The translations under genes and the position numbers were made by a program. The notes beneath the pieces were generated by a model that was given only the letters and a program-made list of their open reading frames with translations, ran no database searches and was not told where the DNA came from. From contig JAFYYH010000020.1 in the NCBI GenBank assembly GCA_017557635.1, positions 1-64,000 on the forward strand: 64,000 nt of DNA. Reading direction: 5' to 3'. The first letter of the stretch is position 1. Each line of letters starts with the position of its first letter. The stretch is from Bacteroidaceae bacterium. Lineage in GTDB: Bacteria > Bacteroidota > Bacteroidia > Bacteroidales > Bacteroidaceae. Shown here piece by piece: positions 28,813-38,000 of this stretch.

Positions 28813-30366
28813 TTAGATGTTCACGTCAAAGTTCTGTGAGAAAACCTCTTCCCACTGCTGAACGGTAGCGGTGAATTCAATGACTGCGTCCTCAATTTCG
28901 GCCTTGGGCTGTATAATGCCGGTGTCGGGATCTTTCTGGAGCTGGATCCATTCGTCGTCATCGTCTACGTCGCCGTCGCCGTCGCTGTCATAATGAATCA
29001 GGATGACGTCCTTGCCCTCGGGGTTGTTGGGGTTGCCGTCGCTGGGATCTTTGTCGGGATCGCCGCCGGGAACCTGCTGGGTGTCATCGTCGCCGTCAAT
29101 GTCATCAATGTGGCCGTCGCCGTCGCGGTCAAAACCTGCCTCCAGCTTGCCGTCACCGTCAACATCCTCCCATACGATGGGTACTGTAACCCATGTGTCG
29201 GGTACGTCGTCACCATCGGTATCCTCAAATACGTAAACCTGGTCGGGCTCGTCGGGATTGTACTTTACAACGCCGGGATAGGGAGTATCATCGGTCTTGG
29301 TGATGGTGTCACCGGTTGCGGGGTCTATCTGTATGCTTGCGTCGCCGTCAGCATCCCATATGCGGGTTGCTTTCTGCGGGTTGAAGGCAAGAGTGTAGTT
29401 GTAACGGTAATCGGGCTGCCAGGCCGATATGGGCTTGGTCACGGTGTTGTTTGTGCCGGTTATTCCAGCCAGACGGATGCCGTTCTTGGTGAATGTTGAT
29501 GTGGTTCCGTCCTTGTAAGTAATTTTGAATACAACATCCAGGCTTACGTCCTTGGGCTGGGAATCGGTGCTGAACAGAGTCTGCGGAATCATGAGATAGT
29601 CGCTGTAAACGGCTGTGGCAGTCTTTGTTATCTCAATGTTGTTCTTGGCAGGAATCTGCATGTAACCGCTCTGGTTGGTCCATGAACCCTGTGCGCGGTC
29701 CTGGTTCCAACCGGTCTGCCGGTAACTGCCGGTCGAGTGGATATTGTAGAACTTTATACTTTTTATTACAATGCTTTCAATGCCGGTCATATCCAGAGCG
29801 TTGCTTATCTTGGCAAAGATGTTTACGTTACTCAGAATATGGTGGAAATACATATCGACCGTATTGAACGGTGATACGTCACGTCTCTCGGATATCATCA
29901 GGTCAGTCTGATCAGCCGGAGCGTTGGGTGTGGTGTATGATGCAATGCTGATGTAACGGTTATCATCATTGCTCATGGTGTAGAGAGTCTTGGAGTAGGG
30001 GAACATGCCGTAGAACATATACTTTGAGCCGATGTTCCACAGTTTCTTGTTGTCATAAGTCCATGCTGCGCTGTCAGGCAGGTAACGTACGTCCTGGTTG
30101 TTGAATATAACGTCAATCTCGCCGTCAGTGTTCTGAATGCCCCATACGGCCATAGTGTCACCTGCAACAAATCCTCCGTTACCGGCGGTCTTTGATGCGC
30201 GGGTCATCTTGTTGACGTAGTTTCCAAACTCAATGTAGGCGTTAGATCTGTTGGCTGCAGGGTCAATCTCATGCAGGATACCGTTCTGCTGGCATGATGA
30301 AACCATCATCACGCCTGCCAACATGCTTACTTTGATAATCTCTCTCAAGTTAGTCATCTGTTTCAT
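28813..30366 (-). CDS. Fimbrillin-like lipoprotein with Asp-rich calcium-binding-type insert
   Basis: This is the longest fimbrillin here (517 aa). It has a lipobox SSC (Cys25), a T-R-A site at 55-57, and the family core (WNIGSKYMFYGMFPY, MYFHHILSNVNIF). Residues about 335-480 are an Asp/Gly-rich insert with repeated DxDGDG motifs (DTDGDDVPD, DRDGDGHIDD, DSDGDGDVDDDD). These resemble thrombospondin type 3 or dockerin-like calcium loops. The insert lies just before the final strand (AVIEFTATVQQWEEVF), the strand expected to take part in subunit exchange. Calcium binding is an inference from the loop pattern. The start at MKQMTNL is chosen; Met4 is possible. Confidence 0.85.
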   Translation of the reverse strand: MKQMTNLREIIKVSMLAGVMMVSSCQQNGILHEIDPAANRSNAYIEFGNYVNKMTRASKTAGNGGFVAGDTMAVWGIQNTDGEIDVIFNNQDVRYLPDSAAWTYDNKKLWNIGSKYMFYGMFPYSKTLYTMSNDDNRYISIASYTTPNAPADQTDLMISERRDVSPFNTVDMYFHHILSNVNIFAKISNALDMTGIESIVIKSIKFYNIHSTGSYRQTGWNQDRAQGSWTNQSGYMQIPAKNNIEITKTATAVYSDYLMIPQTLFSTDSQPKDVSLDVVFKITYKDGTTSTFTKNGIRLAGITGTNNTVTKPISAWQPDYRYNYTLAFNPQKATRIWDADGDASIQIDPATGDTITKTDDTPYPGVVKYNPDEPDQVYVFEDTDGDDVPDTWVTVPIVWEDVDGDGKLEAGFDRDGDGHIDDIDGDDDTQQVPGGDPDKDPSDGNPNNPEGKDVILIHYDSDGDGDVDDDDEWIQLQKDPDTGIIQPKAEIEDAVIEFTATVQQWEEVFSQNFDVNI

Positions 30367-30385
30367 GTTAGGACTATTGTTTTAA

Positions 30386-31468
30386 TTATTTTGAAAATGC
30401 TGAATAATTAGTCGAGTTGTCGGTCCAATCCTGAACGCCGGCGTCAAACCTTATGGGGTCGGGGCCGATGATAACGGTTATCACATAACTCTTGCCGGCC
30501 TCAAACTTGCCGAACAACTCATCTAAACTGAATATGTTATCCATGTGGCTTATATAGCCGCCTGAATTACCGATGTTGTACCAAACGCGTATGTACTGAC
30601 TACCGGTTACGCTTTGCGGAATAAGCAGTGACTCAAGCACAAATACTGCGCTGTCGGGTATGCTCACATGCTTGGCGCTGGTAACGGTATAACGTGGCAA
30701 GGTATCGACTGTAGTCCACTCGGGTGCAAGAACCTGGCTTGCGTCCTCAAGAGTCTGAACAAAATCACCCTGACTTATAAAATTGCCTATCTTAAGGCTG
30801 TCAATGCTGATGGATACGATGGAGTCGGGCAGGAAAGTGCTGCTGCGACGGACTCTGACGCATATCTTGGACAGGATATGCTGCATGTTGAAAGTAACCT
30901 CGTTGCGGGTAACTCCCTGCATGCTCTGACCTGAGCGGTCCAGCATCCAGTCAACATCGGCCACATGACCAAAGTTGGCGGGCGGTACGGGAACGCCGCT
31001 GTCAATTGTGTTGCAACCCTTCAATGTCACGCCTTTAATGCTGATGGCATGATTATCGGGATTGATTGTAGCCGTCACTCCGGGAACACTGCCTGAGTGC
31101 GGTGCGTAAGCGTAGAACCTGTAGGAACTCTTGCTGTCCCAGTACTTTAAAGGCGAATAAGTCCACTTGCCAAGGGTAGCACTGAACGTCACGTCCTGAT
31201 TAATGAACAGACGTTCAGTAGCTCCCTCTTGTGTGGTTTGCCAACCCCAGACTCCCATACTTTCCATATGTTCGCTGAGCAGGGCAAGGGCTTTGGTCGT
31301 TGGTACAGGATTGTCAATGATTCCGTTGCTGAAAGCAATAGCCAGACTTTCGTCGTCCGCCGGCTGATTACGCAGCTCGCGGACAGTGTCATCATAAGCG
31401 CAACTTACAACTGTCAGGATTATTCCCGTCAGCATTAGTTTAGCAATAATTCCGAACAGTCTGTTCAT
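30386..31468 (-). CDS. Fimbrillin-like lipoprotein
   Basis: The 360-residue product has a lipobox VVSC (Cys23), a T-K-A site at 58-60, the family core (YWDSKSSYRFYAYAP, NMQHILSKICVRV) and the typical end PIRFDAGVQDWTDNS. It is the first gene after a 190-base gap with a hairpin at 31601-31631, so it may begin a second fimbrillin sub-group. The next gene starts 20 bases downstream. A structural or accessory pilus subunit is the likely role. Confidence 0.85.
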   Translation of the reverse strand: MNRLFGIIAKLMLTGIILTVVSCAYDDTVRELRNQPADDESLAIAFSNGIIDNPVPTTKALALLSEHMESMGVWGWQTTQEGATERLFINQDVTFSATLGKWTYSPLKYWDSKSSYRFYAYAPHSGSVPGVTATINPDNHAISIKGVTLKGCNTIDSGVPVPPANFGHVADVDWMLDRSGQSMQGVTRNEVTFNMQHILSKICVRVRRSSTFLPDSIVSISIDSLKIGNFISQGDFVQTLEDASQVLAPEWTTVDTLPRYTVTSAKHVSIPDSAVFVLESLLIPQSVTGSQYIRVWYNIGNSGGYISHMDNIFSLDELFGKFEAGKSYVITVIIGPDPIRFDAGVQDWTDNSTNYSAFSK

Positions 31469-31600
31469 CTCGGTTCTATACCTCTTTTTATAATTAACCT
31501 TATTTATCGCATCGGCTAAGGTTTTGACCGAGCCCCTTCTACCTGGGCAACATTCCTTTTATAAATATCATTGGTTCTAAAGCGCTCACGTTCACTTGGT

Positions 31601-31631
31601 GGCCATCAGGGGTATCACCCACCTGGTGGCC
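31601..31631. promoter_or_regulatory. Hairpin in the gap between fimbrillin sub-groups
   Basis: Arms 31601-31610 and 31622-31631 form a 10-bp GC-rich stem (one G-U) with an 11-nt loop in the 190-base gap 31469-31658. There is no T run on the minus strand, so it is better read as a processing or attenuation hairpin than as a full terminator. Nothing else in the gap looks like a gene. Confidence 0.45.
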
Positions 31632-31658
31632 TATCTAAAGAAAAGAGTTAGCTGATGA

Positions 31659-32699
31659 TCACTGTACAGGTATGGTGGCGGCTCCAGTTCCTGTGTTGGA
31701 GAAACCAGCGATAGATGCAACATCAAACTCGATTGCTGCAGGAGCAATAGTAAGAGTATATGTGATGTGTGAATCTGTACCCCATATCTGCTGAGTGGTT
31801 ACGTGACCTACTTGTGCATTAAACGGCTCACCATCAACTGTGAAATTAATCGTAAAGGTCAGAGCGTCTGCGGCAATTGTCTGCGGAACCATAATGAATG
31901 TATTTGTTCCATTTTTAGCGCCATCTGTTCCCAATGCTGCAGTTTCTGAACTAAGTACGGTAGCACTAGCAGATGTATTGTGATTGGGAATAGTCCACTC
32001 TGTATGAGAGAGCTCGTTATTAGGAGAAGCGGTAAGGGTTTGAACAAATGTTCCATTACCACCATCCCATCCTGTCATTGTTATGCTCTGGACCTTAACT
32101 TCTCCAGTTACAGTAGCTGCTTTCTTCAAAAGGAAGTCAACCTTGGCCATAACGTGATTAAAAGTAAAATCAACATTACTCTGATCGGTTCCTTTGCGGT
32201 CTATAACACCAGCACGTGAAATGAGATAGTCTTTAGTTCCTGCAGCAGAGGCATCGCCAGAAGCTGCTCCTGTTATTGTAATTCTCATTACGTTGTTGGT
32301 TGCACCAGCAATAGAGTAAGAGCCACCGGAAGGAGCTACAGCGTAGAAGCAGTAACTTGCATTTTTGTCCCAATACTTCTTTGAGGTATAAGTCCAATTG
32401 GTCTCATTGCCACTAATATAGGTGCCAGATGAACTTGTTACATTTACACCATTAAATACTGTATATTTATCAACAGTCCAGTCCATTGTAGCCTGGTTTT
32501 TAGCTTTGTAACCCCAAACAATAAAGCCGCCTTCGCTGGCAAGATTTGCATTGCTTGTGATCTCGGCTCTAGTAGTCTTATATGTGAGAGCATCGAAACC
32601 AATTTCGTTGTTGCTTTCCTGGATGTCGTTTTTGACATCGTTGCTGGAACATGCGGCAAATATTGCCACAGTTGCCAAGAGATATAATTTCTTATTCAT
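31659..32699 (-). CDS. Fimbrillin-like lipoprotein
   Basis: The 346-residue product has a lipobox FAAC (Cys17) and a T-R-A site at 43-45. The core is YWDKNASYCFYAVAP and FTFNHVMAKVDFLLKK, and it ends with APAAIEFDVASIAGFSN. The Trp of the usual FDAxVxxW ending is replaced by Phe. It is the last of a tight group of four similar genes (31659-36355) with short gaps, probably the main shaft-type subunits. Confidence 0.86.
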   Translation of the reverse strand: MNKKLYLLATVAIFAACSSNDVKNDIQESNNEIGFDALTYKTTRAEITSNANLASEGGFIVWGYKAKNQATMDWTVDKYTVFNGVNVTSSSGTYISGNETNWTYTSKKYWDKNASYCFYAVAPSGGSYSIAGATNNVMRITITGAASGDASAAGTKDYLISRAGVIDRKGTDQSNVDFTFNHVMAKVDFLLKKAATVTGEVKVQSITMTGWDGGNGTFVQTLTASPNNELSHTEWTIPNHNTSASATVLSSETAALGTDGAKNGTNTFIMVPQTIAADALTFTINFTVDGEPFNAQVGHVTTQQIWGTDSHITYTLTIAPAAIEFDVASIAGFSNTGTGAATIPVQ

Positions 32700-32720
32700 A
32701 ACGTTGTTTGTATTTCGTTT

Positions 32721-33917
32721 TTAATATGCTTGTATAGCGCCTTCAGTAGCGTATGTGCTCCAATCAAATACCTCAGCGTCAAATTCGATTTCAGCAGGAT
32801 TGATAGTGATAGTCAACTTGTTCTGCCAACCTTCGTTGAAGGGAACAAGAGACTCATTTACATTAGCTGTCTCAGTATTATCTGCAGTTGCATTGAAAGC
32901 GGCAGCAAGGTTGTAGTAACCATAGAACTCTTCATCGTCTATAGAATACTTGAGGTAAACATAGGCCTGAGTTTCGTTGCTTGATCCTGATGCGTCGATA
33001 TTCTCCCATACAACATTCTGCGGCATAATCAGAGTCTCAAGGACATATTGCGGGGTTGTTGTCACGCCGTCGTCTTTGGTGGTTGCAGTCAAAGTAATAG
33101 CGGTAGGTACATAAGTGCCATCAACGGTCGGTGTTGCCCAACGTGCAATGGTACCTGCGGCCAGTTGCTCTGCTGTAAGACCAGTTGGCTTTTCGTTGAA
33201 TGAACCCTTATTCTTCAGGTTATAAACTTTGAGTTCTTTGAGAGAAACAACAGAATTCTGAATATTGGTTCCCTTCTTGACAAGCACATTCAGACGTGAA
33301 AGAATGTGGTTGAAGTTAAGATTAACTTTGTCAGGAGTGGTAACCTTATTGTATGCAGAACGCTCAACTGGGCAAGGAGAAGCAATCATGAGATCAAGGT
33401 CTGCTCCGCCGTTTGTCTTCCAAGATTCTGTTGCGTTGGTTGATGCGGCGGTACGAACATTGACGCCAGTCAACTTGTAGTTTGCAAGAGTAATTGTACC
33501 GTCTGACATATCTGTCGTTGATGTGAATGAAAAGCCCCAACTCTCACTTGCAGGTGCTGCTGCATAGAAGTAGTATCTTGTAGCTGTCTTATCCCAGAAT
33601 TTAATAGGGTCAGCTTTCCATTTGCTATCGCTTGTGGAATAAGTAACAGTACCAGGTGCGTCTGCTGCATATACAGCCTGATGTGTGGTGGCGTCCTTAG
33701 CTCCCCAAACCTTAAAGGTGGTGTGGTGTCCTTCCAATGCCGAATGACTGGAAGCGCCTGAATTTTCTGCTGTAGGATCTGCCTTTGTCTGCTTCTCGGC
33801 GAAGGTCTCAAATGAGATTTCAGCAGGTTCACTATAGAGATCTTGGACCATGGCCTTATCTCCGCATGCAGTCATTATCAATGCTGCTCCTGCAATCATT
33901 AAATAACTCTTTTTCAT
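32721..33917 (-). CDS. Fimbrillin-like lipoprotein
   Basis: The 398-residue product has a lipobox MTAC (Cys18) and a T-K-A site at 44-46. The core is FWDKTATRYYFYAAAP and LNFNHILSRLNVLVKK, and the end is PAEIEFDAEVFDWSTY. The signal peptide (MKKSYLMIA) and the leader before it are the same as in the next gene upstream (33955-35145), which indicates duplication. A type V pilus subunit is the likely role. Confidence 0.87.
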   Translation of the reverse strand: MKKSYLMIAGAALIMTACGDKAMVQDLYSEPAEISFETFAEKQTKADPTAENSGASSHSALEGHHTTFKVWGAKDATTHQAVYAADAPGTVTYSTSDSKWKADPIKFWDKTATRYYFYAAAPASESWGFSFTSTTDMSDGTITLANYKLTGVNVRTAASTNATESWKTNGGADLDLMIASPCPVERSAYNKVTTPDKVNLNFNHILSRLNVLVKKGTNIQNSVVSLKELKVYNLKNKGSFNEKPTGLTAEQLAAGTIARWATPTVDGTYVPTAITLTATTKDDGVTTTPQYVLETLIMPQNVVWENIDASGSSNETQAYVYLKYSIDDEEFYGYYNLAAAFNATADNTETANVNESLVPFNEGWQNKLTITINPAEIEFDAEVFDWSTYATEGAIQAY

Positions 33918-33933
33918 AATTCTCTTTTCTTTA
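33901..33933. repeat. Leader/signal duplication, copy 1
   Basis: These 33 nt are identical to 35129-35161. They span the last leader bases and the first codons of the fimbrillin gene that starts at 33917. Confidence 0.9.
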
Positions 33934-33954
33934 TTTGTTAGTATTATAGACTAA

Positions 33955-35145
33955 TTACATGCTAATGGCCTGGTTGTTAGTAGTATCCCATGCTACAACG
34001 CTAGCGTCAAACTTGATGGGCTCCGGACCAACAGTGATTGTGAGGTTGTACTCATTACCCTGGGCAAATGAGAAAGTCTCATTAACTTCAGCGTTAGCCT
34101 TCCAAATGGCAGCGAAATCATAATAAGCCTCATAGTTTTCTGTACCGATATGATAGTTGATATACAGGTACATATCATCCATTCCGGTAGCGGTAGGCTG
34201 AATGCCCTTTACTTTGCATGTTGCCGTCTGAGGGAACATGAGAGTTTCCAACCAATAATACTCACTATAGTTGGTGGTCTCATCTGTCAAGGAATAATCA
34301 GCGTCAATATCGCGGGCATATTTCTCGTCAGGATCAACAGTCCAGCCTGAAAGGTCGGTATTACCTACATAATACCCCTGCTTGTAAAGACCGTTAACCT
34401 TCAGCTCATTAACAACCAGCTCCTGGCTGCCGATATAAGAATCGCCAAGCTTGATTTTGATGTTGAGCTTTGCCAAGATATGCTTGAATTCCAAATCAAC
34501 CTCTCCAGTAAGAGCATTGCTGGCCTTGGTCTTTGTGATCTTAGAAGCAACCATGTAGTCTCTATTGAAACCGCAATATGACAGATTCTGGCTTTTGGGA
34601 ACATCATTCACAATAGCAAGATTCTTTTCAGTTGAGATAACGTAAGGTGAAGCGGCTGTTTTGATCTTTACATTATTGTCGCCAGCCTCAACTGCATATT
34701 CTCCACTTTCTACATAAGGTGCTACAGCAAAGAACTCATAGCTATCAGCCATTTTATCCCAGAATCTTACTTCTTCGTAATACCAGCCGGCTGAGAATGT
34801 CTCGTTAGCTCTAACCCATTCTGTAGAAGGCTTGCTTCCTACATAAACAGGATCTCCAGCTTTATCTTCTGCAAAATACTCGACAGGAACGTTGCCGAAT
34901 ACTGTTTCTTTCTTTTCACCATCGGCTCTTTGAACTGTCTTGAAACCATAGACGCTGAATACGTCATAGAAATCCTGAAGGCTTGCGGAGTTTTCTCCTT
35001 TTGCCTTGGTGTTCTTTCCTGCGAAAGCAGAGAAAGACAGGGGCTGCGGGTTGTTCTCAGATACGGCATCCTTGAAGGTGTCGGTCTCAGAGCATGCTGT
35101 AAACAATGCCACAGCAGCTGCGATCATCAAATAACTCTTTTTCAT
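33955..35145 (-). CDS. Fimbrillin-like lipoprotein
   Basis: The 396-residue product has a lipobox FTAC (Cys18) and a T-K-A site at 46-48. The core is FWDKMADSYEFFAVAP and LEFKHILAKLNIKIKL, and the end is PEPIKFDASVVAWDTTN. The signal and leader are shared with its downstream neighbour. The protein shares the fold of the neighbouring pilins but differs strongly in its middle, as expected for surface subunits that diversify. Confidence 0.87.
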   Translation of the reverse strand: MKKSYLMIAAAVALFTACSETDTFKDAVSENNPQPLSFSAFAGKNTKAKGENSASLQDFYDVFSVYGFKTVQRADGEKKETVFGNVPVEYFAEDKAGDPVYVGSKPSTEWVRANETFSAGWYYEEVRFWDKMADSYEFFAVAPYVESGEYAVEAGDNNVKIKTAASPYVISTEKNLAIVNDVPKSQNLSYCGFNRDYMVASKITKTKASNALTGEVDLEFKHILAKLNIKIKLGDSYIGSQELVVNELKVNGLYKQGYYVGNTDLSGWTVDPDEKYARDIDADYSLTDETTNYSEYYWLETLMFPQTATCKVKGIQPTATGMDDMYLYINYHIGTENYEAYYDFAAIWKANAEVNETFSFAQGNEYNLTITVGPEPIKFDASVVAWDTTNNQAISM

Positions 35146-35161
35146 AATTCTCTTTTCTTTA
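35129..35161. repeat. Leader/signal duplication, copy 2
   Basis: Identical over 33 nt to 33901-33933. It covers the 5' leader and start of the fimbrillin gene that starts at 35145. Confidence 0.9.
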
Positions 35162-35206
35162 AATTTTAATAGTAAATAGTCCTTTTATAAATATATTGGG
35201 CGCGAA

Positions 35207-36355
35207 TTACGGCTGTACGGGAGGTACGATGTTTGAACTTGCGTTCTTGTCTACCCATGCATCGGTTGAAGCGTCGAAGGTGATTACGTTCGGACGAACA
35301 GTCAGGAAGATGGTGTAGTTGTTACGCTCCAGGAAGTTCTCAAATACCTTGGCGTTTTCGCCGTCATCCAGCTTGAGAACGTAGTTGTAGTTCTGCTCTA
35401 TGGTGCCTGATACGATTGAGTAGTTGATTGTGAGTTTCTCAACGTTGGTCTCAATTGACTGAGGCATTACAAGTGACTCAATGAAATAGAGGAACTTGCC
35501 GGGCTTGTAGTTGTCGCCCTCGCCCTGACCCTTGAGCAGCTCAATGCCGTGAGTGTTGGCCCAAGTGAGCTTGTAGTTGGCTGCATTGGCAGATGCCTCT
35601 GAAATCCAACCGCTGGTCTGTGCTGAAGTTGACTCGGTGTATGTGCCCTTATCATCAAGACCTTCAACTGTTACGTCCTTGATCAGAACCTTTACATTAT
35701 CAAAGGTAGGATCCTTTGCGATAGCGATGTTCAGCTTGGCAAGGATGTGCTTGAACTCCAGATTTACATCGGTGATAGCGTTGGCACCGTTTCTGGTGAT
35801 CTTACCGGCTGTCATGAGGTCGGTGTCACCGTTGCCGCCTACGAAACCTACCTTAGCCTCGATGGTGTCGGGGGCATCGGTTGACTGAAGGTTCTGGCCT
35901 TTCAGAGTGTAACCGGCTGCTCTGGTTGTGTAGGTACCTGCGTTGTCTGCAACATTCAGAGGCTTGGTGTAGGTAATGATGTCTGAGTTGGGGGCTACTG
36001 CTACGAAGCTGTATGTAGCCTGCTTGTCCCAATAACGATAGGGGCTGTAAGTCCAGTTGTTGGGATCCTGCTTGGTTGCATCGTAAGTGATGATATCCTT
36101 TACTGAATCACCGCTGAATACATACTCAGCTGCTGCGTTCTCGTCGTTGTTTGACTTCTTGGTTGACCAAACTGCAAATGTCTGGTGGTAGGTCTCAAGT
36201 GACTCAGCGGCTGCTCTGGTGGCTTTCTCTGAGATGGTGTTGAAACCGATAACTACTGGCTCCTGGTTTGCCAGGAGATCGTTGCTTAACTTTTCGTTCT
36301 GTGCGCAGGATGCCATCATTGTGGCAGCTGCTGCGAAATAAAGAATCTTCTTCAT
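35207..36355 (-). CDS. Fimbrillin-like lipoprotein (first of the series)
   Basis: The 382-residue product has a lipobox MASC (Cys17) and a T-R-A site at 46-48, almost the same position as Arg46 used to mature P. gingivalis FimA. The core is YWDKQATYSFVAVAP and LEFKHILAKLNIAIAK, and the end is NVITFDASTDAWVDKN. It is preceded by an A-rich leader of about 50 bases on the minus strand, typical of strongly translated Bacteroidales genes. It is the best candidate for a major shaft subunit, which is an inference from position and leader. Confidence 0.88.
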   Translation of the reverse strand: MKKILYFAAAATMMASCAQNEKLSNDLLANQEPVVIGFNTISEKATRAAAESLETYHQTFAVWSTKKSNNDENAAAEYVFSGDSVKDIITYDATKQDPNNWTYSPYRYWDKQATYSFVAVAPNSDIITYTKPLNVADNAGTYTTRAAGYTLKGQNLQSTDAPDTIEAKVGFVGGNGDTDLMTAGKITRNGANAITDVNLEFKHILAKLNIAIAKDPTFDNVKVLIKDVTVEGLDDKGTYTESTSAQTSGWISEASANAANYKLTWANTHGIELLKGQGEGDNYKPGKFLYFIESLVMPQSIETNVEKLTINYSIVSGTIEQNYNYVLKLDDGENAKVFENFLERNNYTIFLTVRPNVITFDASTDAWVDKNASSNIVPPVQP

Positions 36356-36422
36356 AAGTCCTTTGTTTTTTTGTTTGTAATTGTTTTATTGTTTTGTTGC
36401 TTTGTTTTTGTTCTCTAGTTAA

Positions 36423-36461
36423 GGAGATTTTTTTCTCTAGTTAGCGAGCCTGAAAATCTCC
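36423..36461. promoter_or_regulatory. Hairpin between the 67-aa gene and the first fimbrillin
   Basis: Arms 36423-36431 and 36453-36461 form a 9-bp stem just 2 bases beyond the stop of the small gene at 36464. No T run follows on the minus strand. A short repeat TTCTCTAGTTA occurs twice nearby on the plus strand. It may attenuate or process the transcript before the pilin genes. Confidence 0.4.
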
Positions 36462-36463
36462 GT

Positions 36464-36667
36464 TCAGTTAACGAAACGAACAGTGGTTCCGTTGTAACGT
36501 GTGTAGCTGCCATACGTGGGCTGACCCTGCTGCTGGGTGGCCGAACTCTCCGTTTCAGCTTTAGCGCGTGTGTTTGCCAGAGTGGCCAGTGCTGCCACAG
36601 CCAGAACTGCTACAGCTGCCAGGAACATATAGCTCCATTTGCCTTTTCTAATTAATTCGGTAAACAT
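36464..36667 (-). CDS. Small membrane protein of 67 residues
   Basis: One hydrophobic segment (about residues 13-32, FLAAVAVLAVAALATLA) is followed by a polar Gln/Thr-rich tail (SSATQQQGQPTYG). The gene sits between the DUF5119-type gene and the first fimbrillin, all on the same strand. No family is recognised. It could be a single-pass inner-membrane peptide or a small secreted one cut near NTRAKAE. Confidence 0.6.
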   Translation of the reverse strand: MFTELIRKGKWSYMFLAAVAVLAVAALATLANTRAKAETESSATQQQGQPTYGSYTRYNGTTVRFVN

Positions 36668-36733
36668 ACTTATTTTTATTTTTATCTTTTTTTATTAATC
36701 TTCAATATTTGTTTCAAAATCATCGTTTCTTCA

Positions 36734-37969
36734 TCAAATGGTGATCTCGGCGTTGATTTCGTTTGACCAATCCTCAACATTTGCGTTGAAACCGCCACCG
36801 GTGCTCTGAGGACGACGATTAAACTCTTCATCAGAAACGTTGTTGGCGTCATAATATATGGTGATGACACCACCTGCGGGCTTGTTGTGCATCTGCTCGG
36901 TGATGTCAATTGTCGGCTCGTGTGAGTAACCGTTGCTGAGGGTGAATCCAATACCTATGTAGTTGTCGTCAAGCAAAGGAGCCTTGGTGCCGGCCTTTGT
37001 GGTCTCGATGGGAGTGATACCGGGAAGACCCCATGTGAGCACGCGGGCGGCAAGGATGTCGGCGTTCTCAATTGTTGTACCGTCGGCCAGGCGAACATCG
37101 TCGTGGTTCTGGATGGGCTTAACCTCATCGGTTGATACTGAGATTGTATTGTCGAATGTTCTGCGGGTGAACAGGTCAACACCCTGTGCAAGACCTGAGA
37201 TTGTGAATCCCTTGGCGCCGGTGATTACCTTCTTGCCGTCACGCTCGTTGTTCAGGATTACAACCTGATACATGTAAACGAATGAGTAGGGGCGCAGGGC
37301 TGCGTCAACCTTGTAGATGTAACTCAGGTTGCCGTACTCATCGTATTCTTTCTCATATGTTGAAGGATCCTCGCTGATCTTGAGGTTTGAAGCAAGTGAA
37401 CCGAACAGCTCATCAGGCTGGTTGTAGTTCTGGTATGTCTTGATGGTATCAGGCATCTCACTGTTCTCGCTCTCGCCGCGTGTGCGGATGTATGATGCAA
37501 GGGTGCTCATACGGGTTGAAGCAGTGTAGGTCTCGTAATCGTCACTCTGGTAGAATGAAGTGTACTCGGTACCGAAGTTGTAGAACAGCATATCGTAAGT
37601 TGAACCTGCTGTCAGAGATACACGTCCGCCGTTTGAATCAAAAATCTTGAAGAATGAGCTGTAACGCTTGCCGGTGTAGCTGTCTACGCTATAGATGGTG
37701 CCCTTAATGAGTTCGGGCTTTGTGTAACCGATGGTACCGAAATCTGCTGCGCTCTCGTTCCAGGTGTACTGCCACTCAGTCTCCCAGTCGATACCCCAGA
37801 GAAGATCCAGACGTACGTCGTAAATCTCAACCTCGATATCGATTCCGTTGACGCGGAGGTACAGATCCTTACGCTCGCAAGAGTTGCCGAACAAAAGAAC
37901 CATTGCAAAGCCCAGAATAATCTGTATCTTTGCGATAGCCTTACTGTTTAAAAATCTTCTGTTCGACAT
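36734..37969 (-). CDS. DUF5119-type fimbrial lipoprotein (Mfa2/FimB-like)
   Basis: The 411-residue product has a lipobox GNSC (about Cys31) and then an N-terminal segment rich in W/D (DLLWGIDWETEWQYTW). This is characteristic of DUF5119 proteins, which occur at the head of fimbrial clusters in Bacteroides and Prevotella. It lacks the T-[RK]-A site of the pilins, which fits a subunit that stays lipid-anchored at the base, like Mfa2/FimB. It is the first gene of the locus and has its own promoter at 38001-38008. Confidence 0.8.
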   Translation of the reverse strand: MSNRRFLNSKAIAKIQIILGFAMVLLFGNSCERKDLYLRVNGIDIEVEIYDVRLDLLWGIDWETEWQYTWNESAADFGTIGYTKPELIKGTIYSVDSYTGKRYSSFFKIFDSNGGRVSLTAGSTYDMLFYNFGTEYTSFYQSDDYETYTASTRMSTLASYIRTRGESENSEMPDTIKTYQNYNQPDELFGSLASNLKISEDPSTYEKEYDEYGNLSYIYKVDAALRPYSFVYMYQVVILNNERDGKKVITGAKGFTISGLAQGVDLFTRRTFDNTISVSTDEVKPIQNHDDVRLADGTTIENADILAARVLTWGLPGITPIETTKAGTKAPLLDDNYIGIGFTLSNGYSHEPTIDITEQMHNKPAGGVITIYYDANNVSDEEFNRRPQSTGGGFNANVEDWSNEINAEITI

Positions 37970-38000
37970 TTAAATTTGTTCTTTTCGTTTGTTTTCGATA

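Noticed and set aside
28993-29499. Open frames opposite the Asp-rich fimbrillin insert
   Set aside because: They arise from the GAC/GAT-rich repeats; the minus-strand lipoprotein is complete and has a signal and family motifs.
31469-31658. A possible riboswitch or small RNA in the gap between fimbrillin genes
   Set aside because: Only one simple hairpin is visible, without a conserved riboswitch core.
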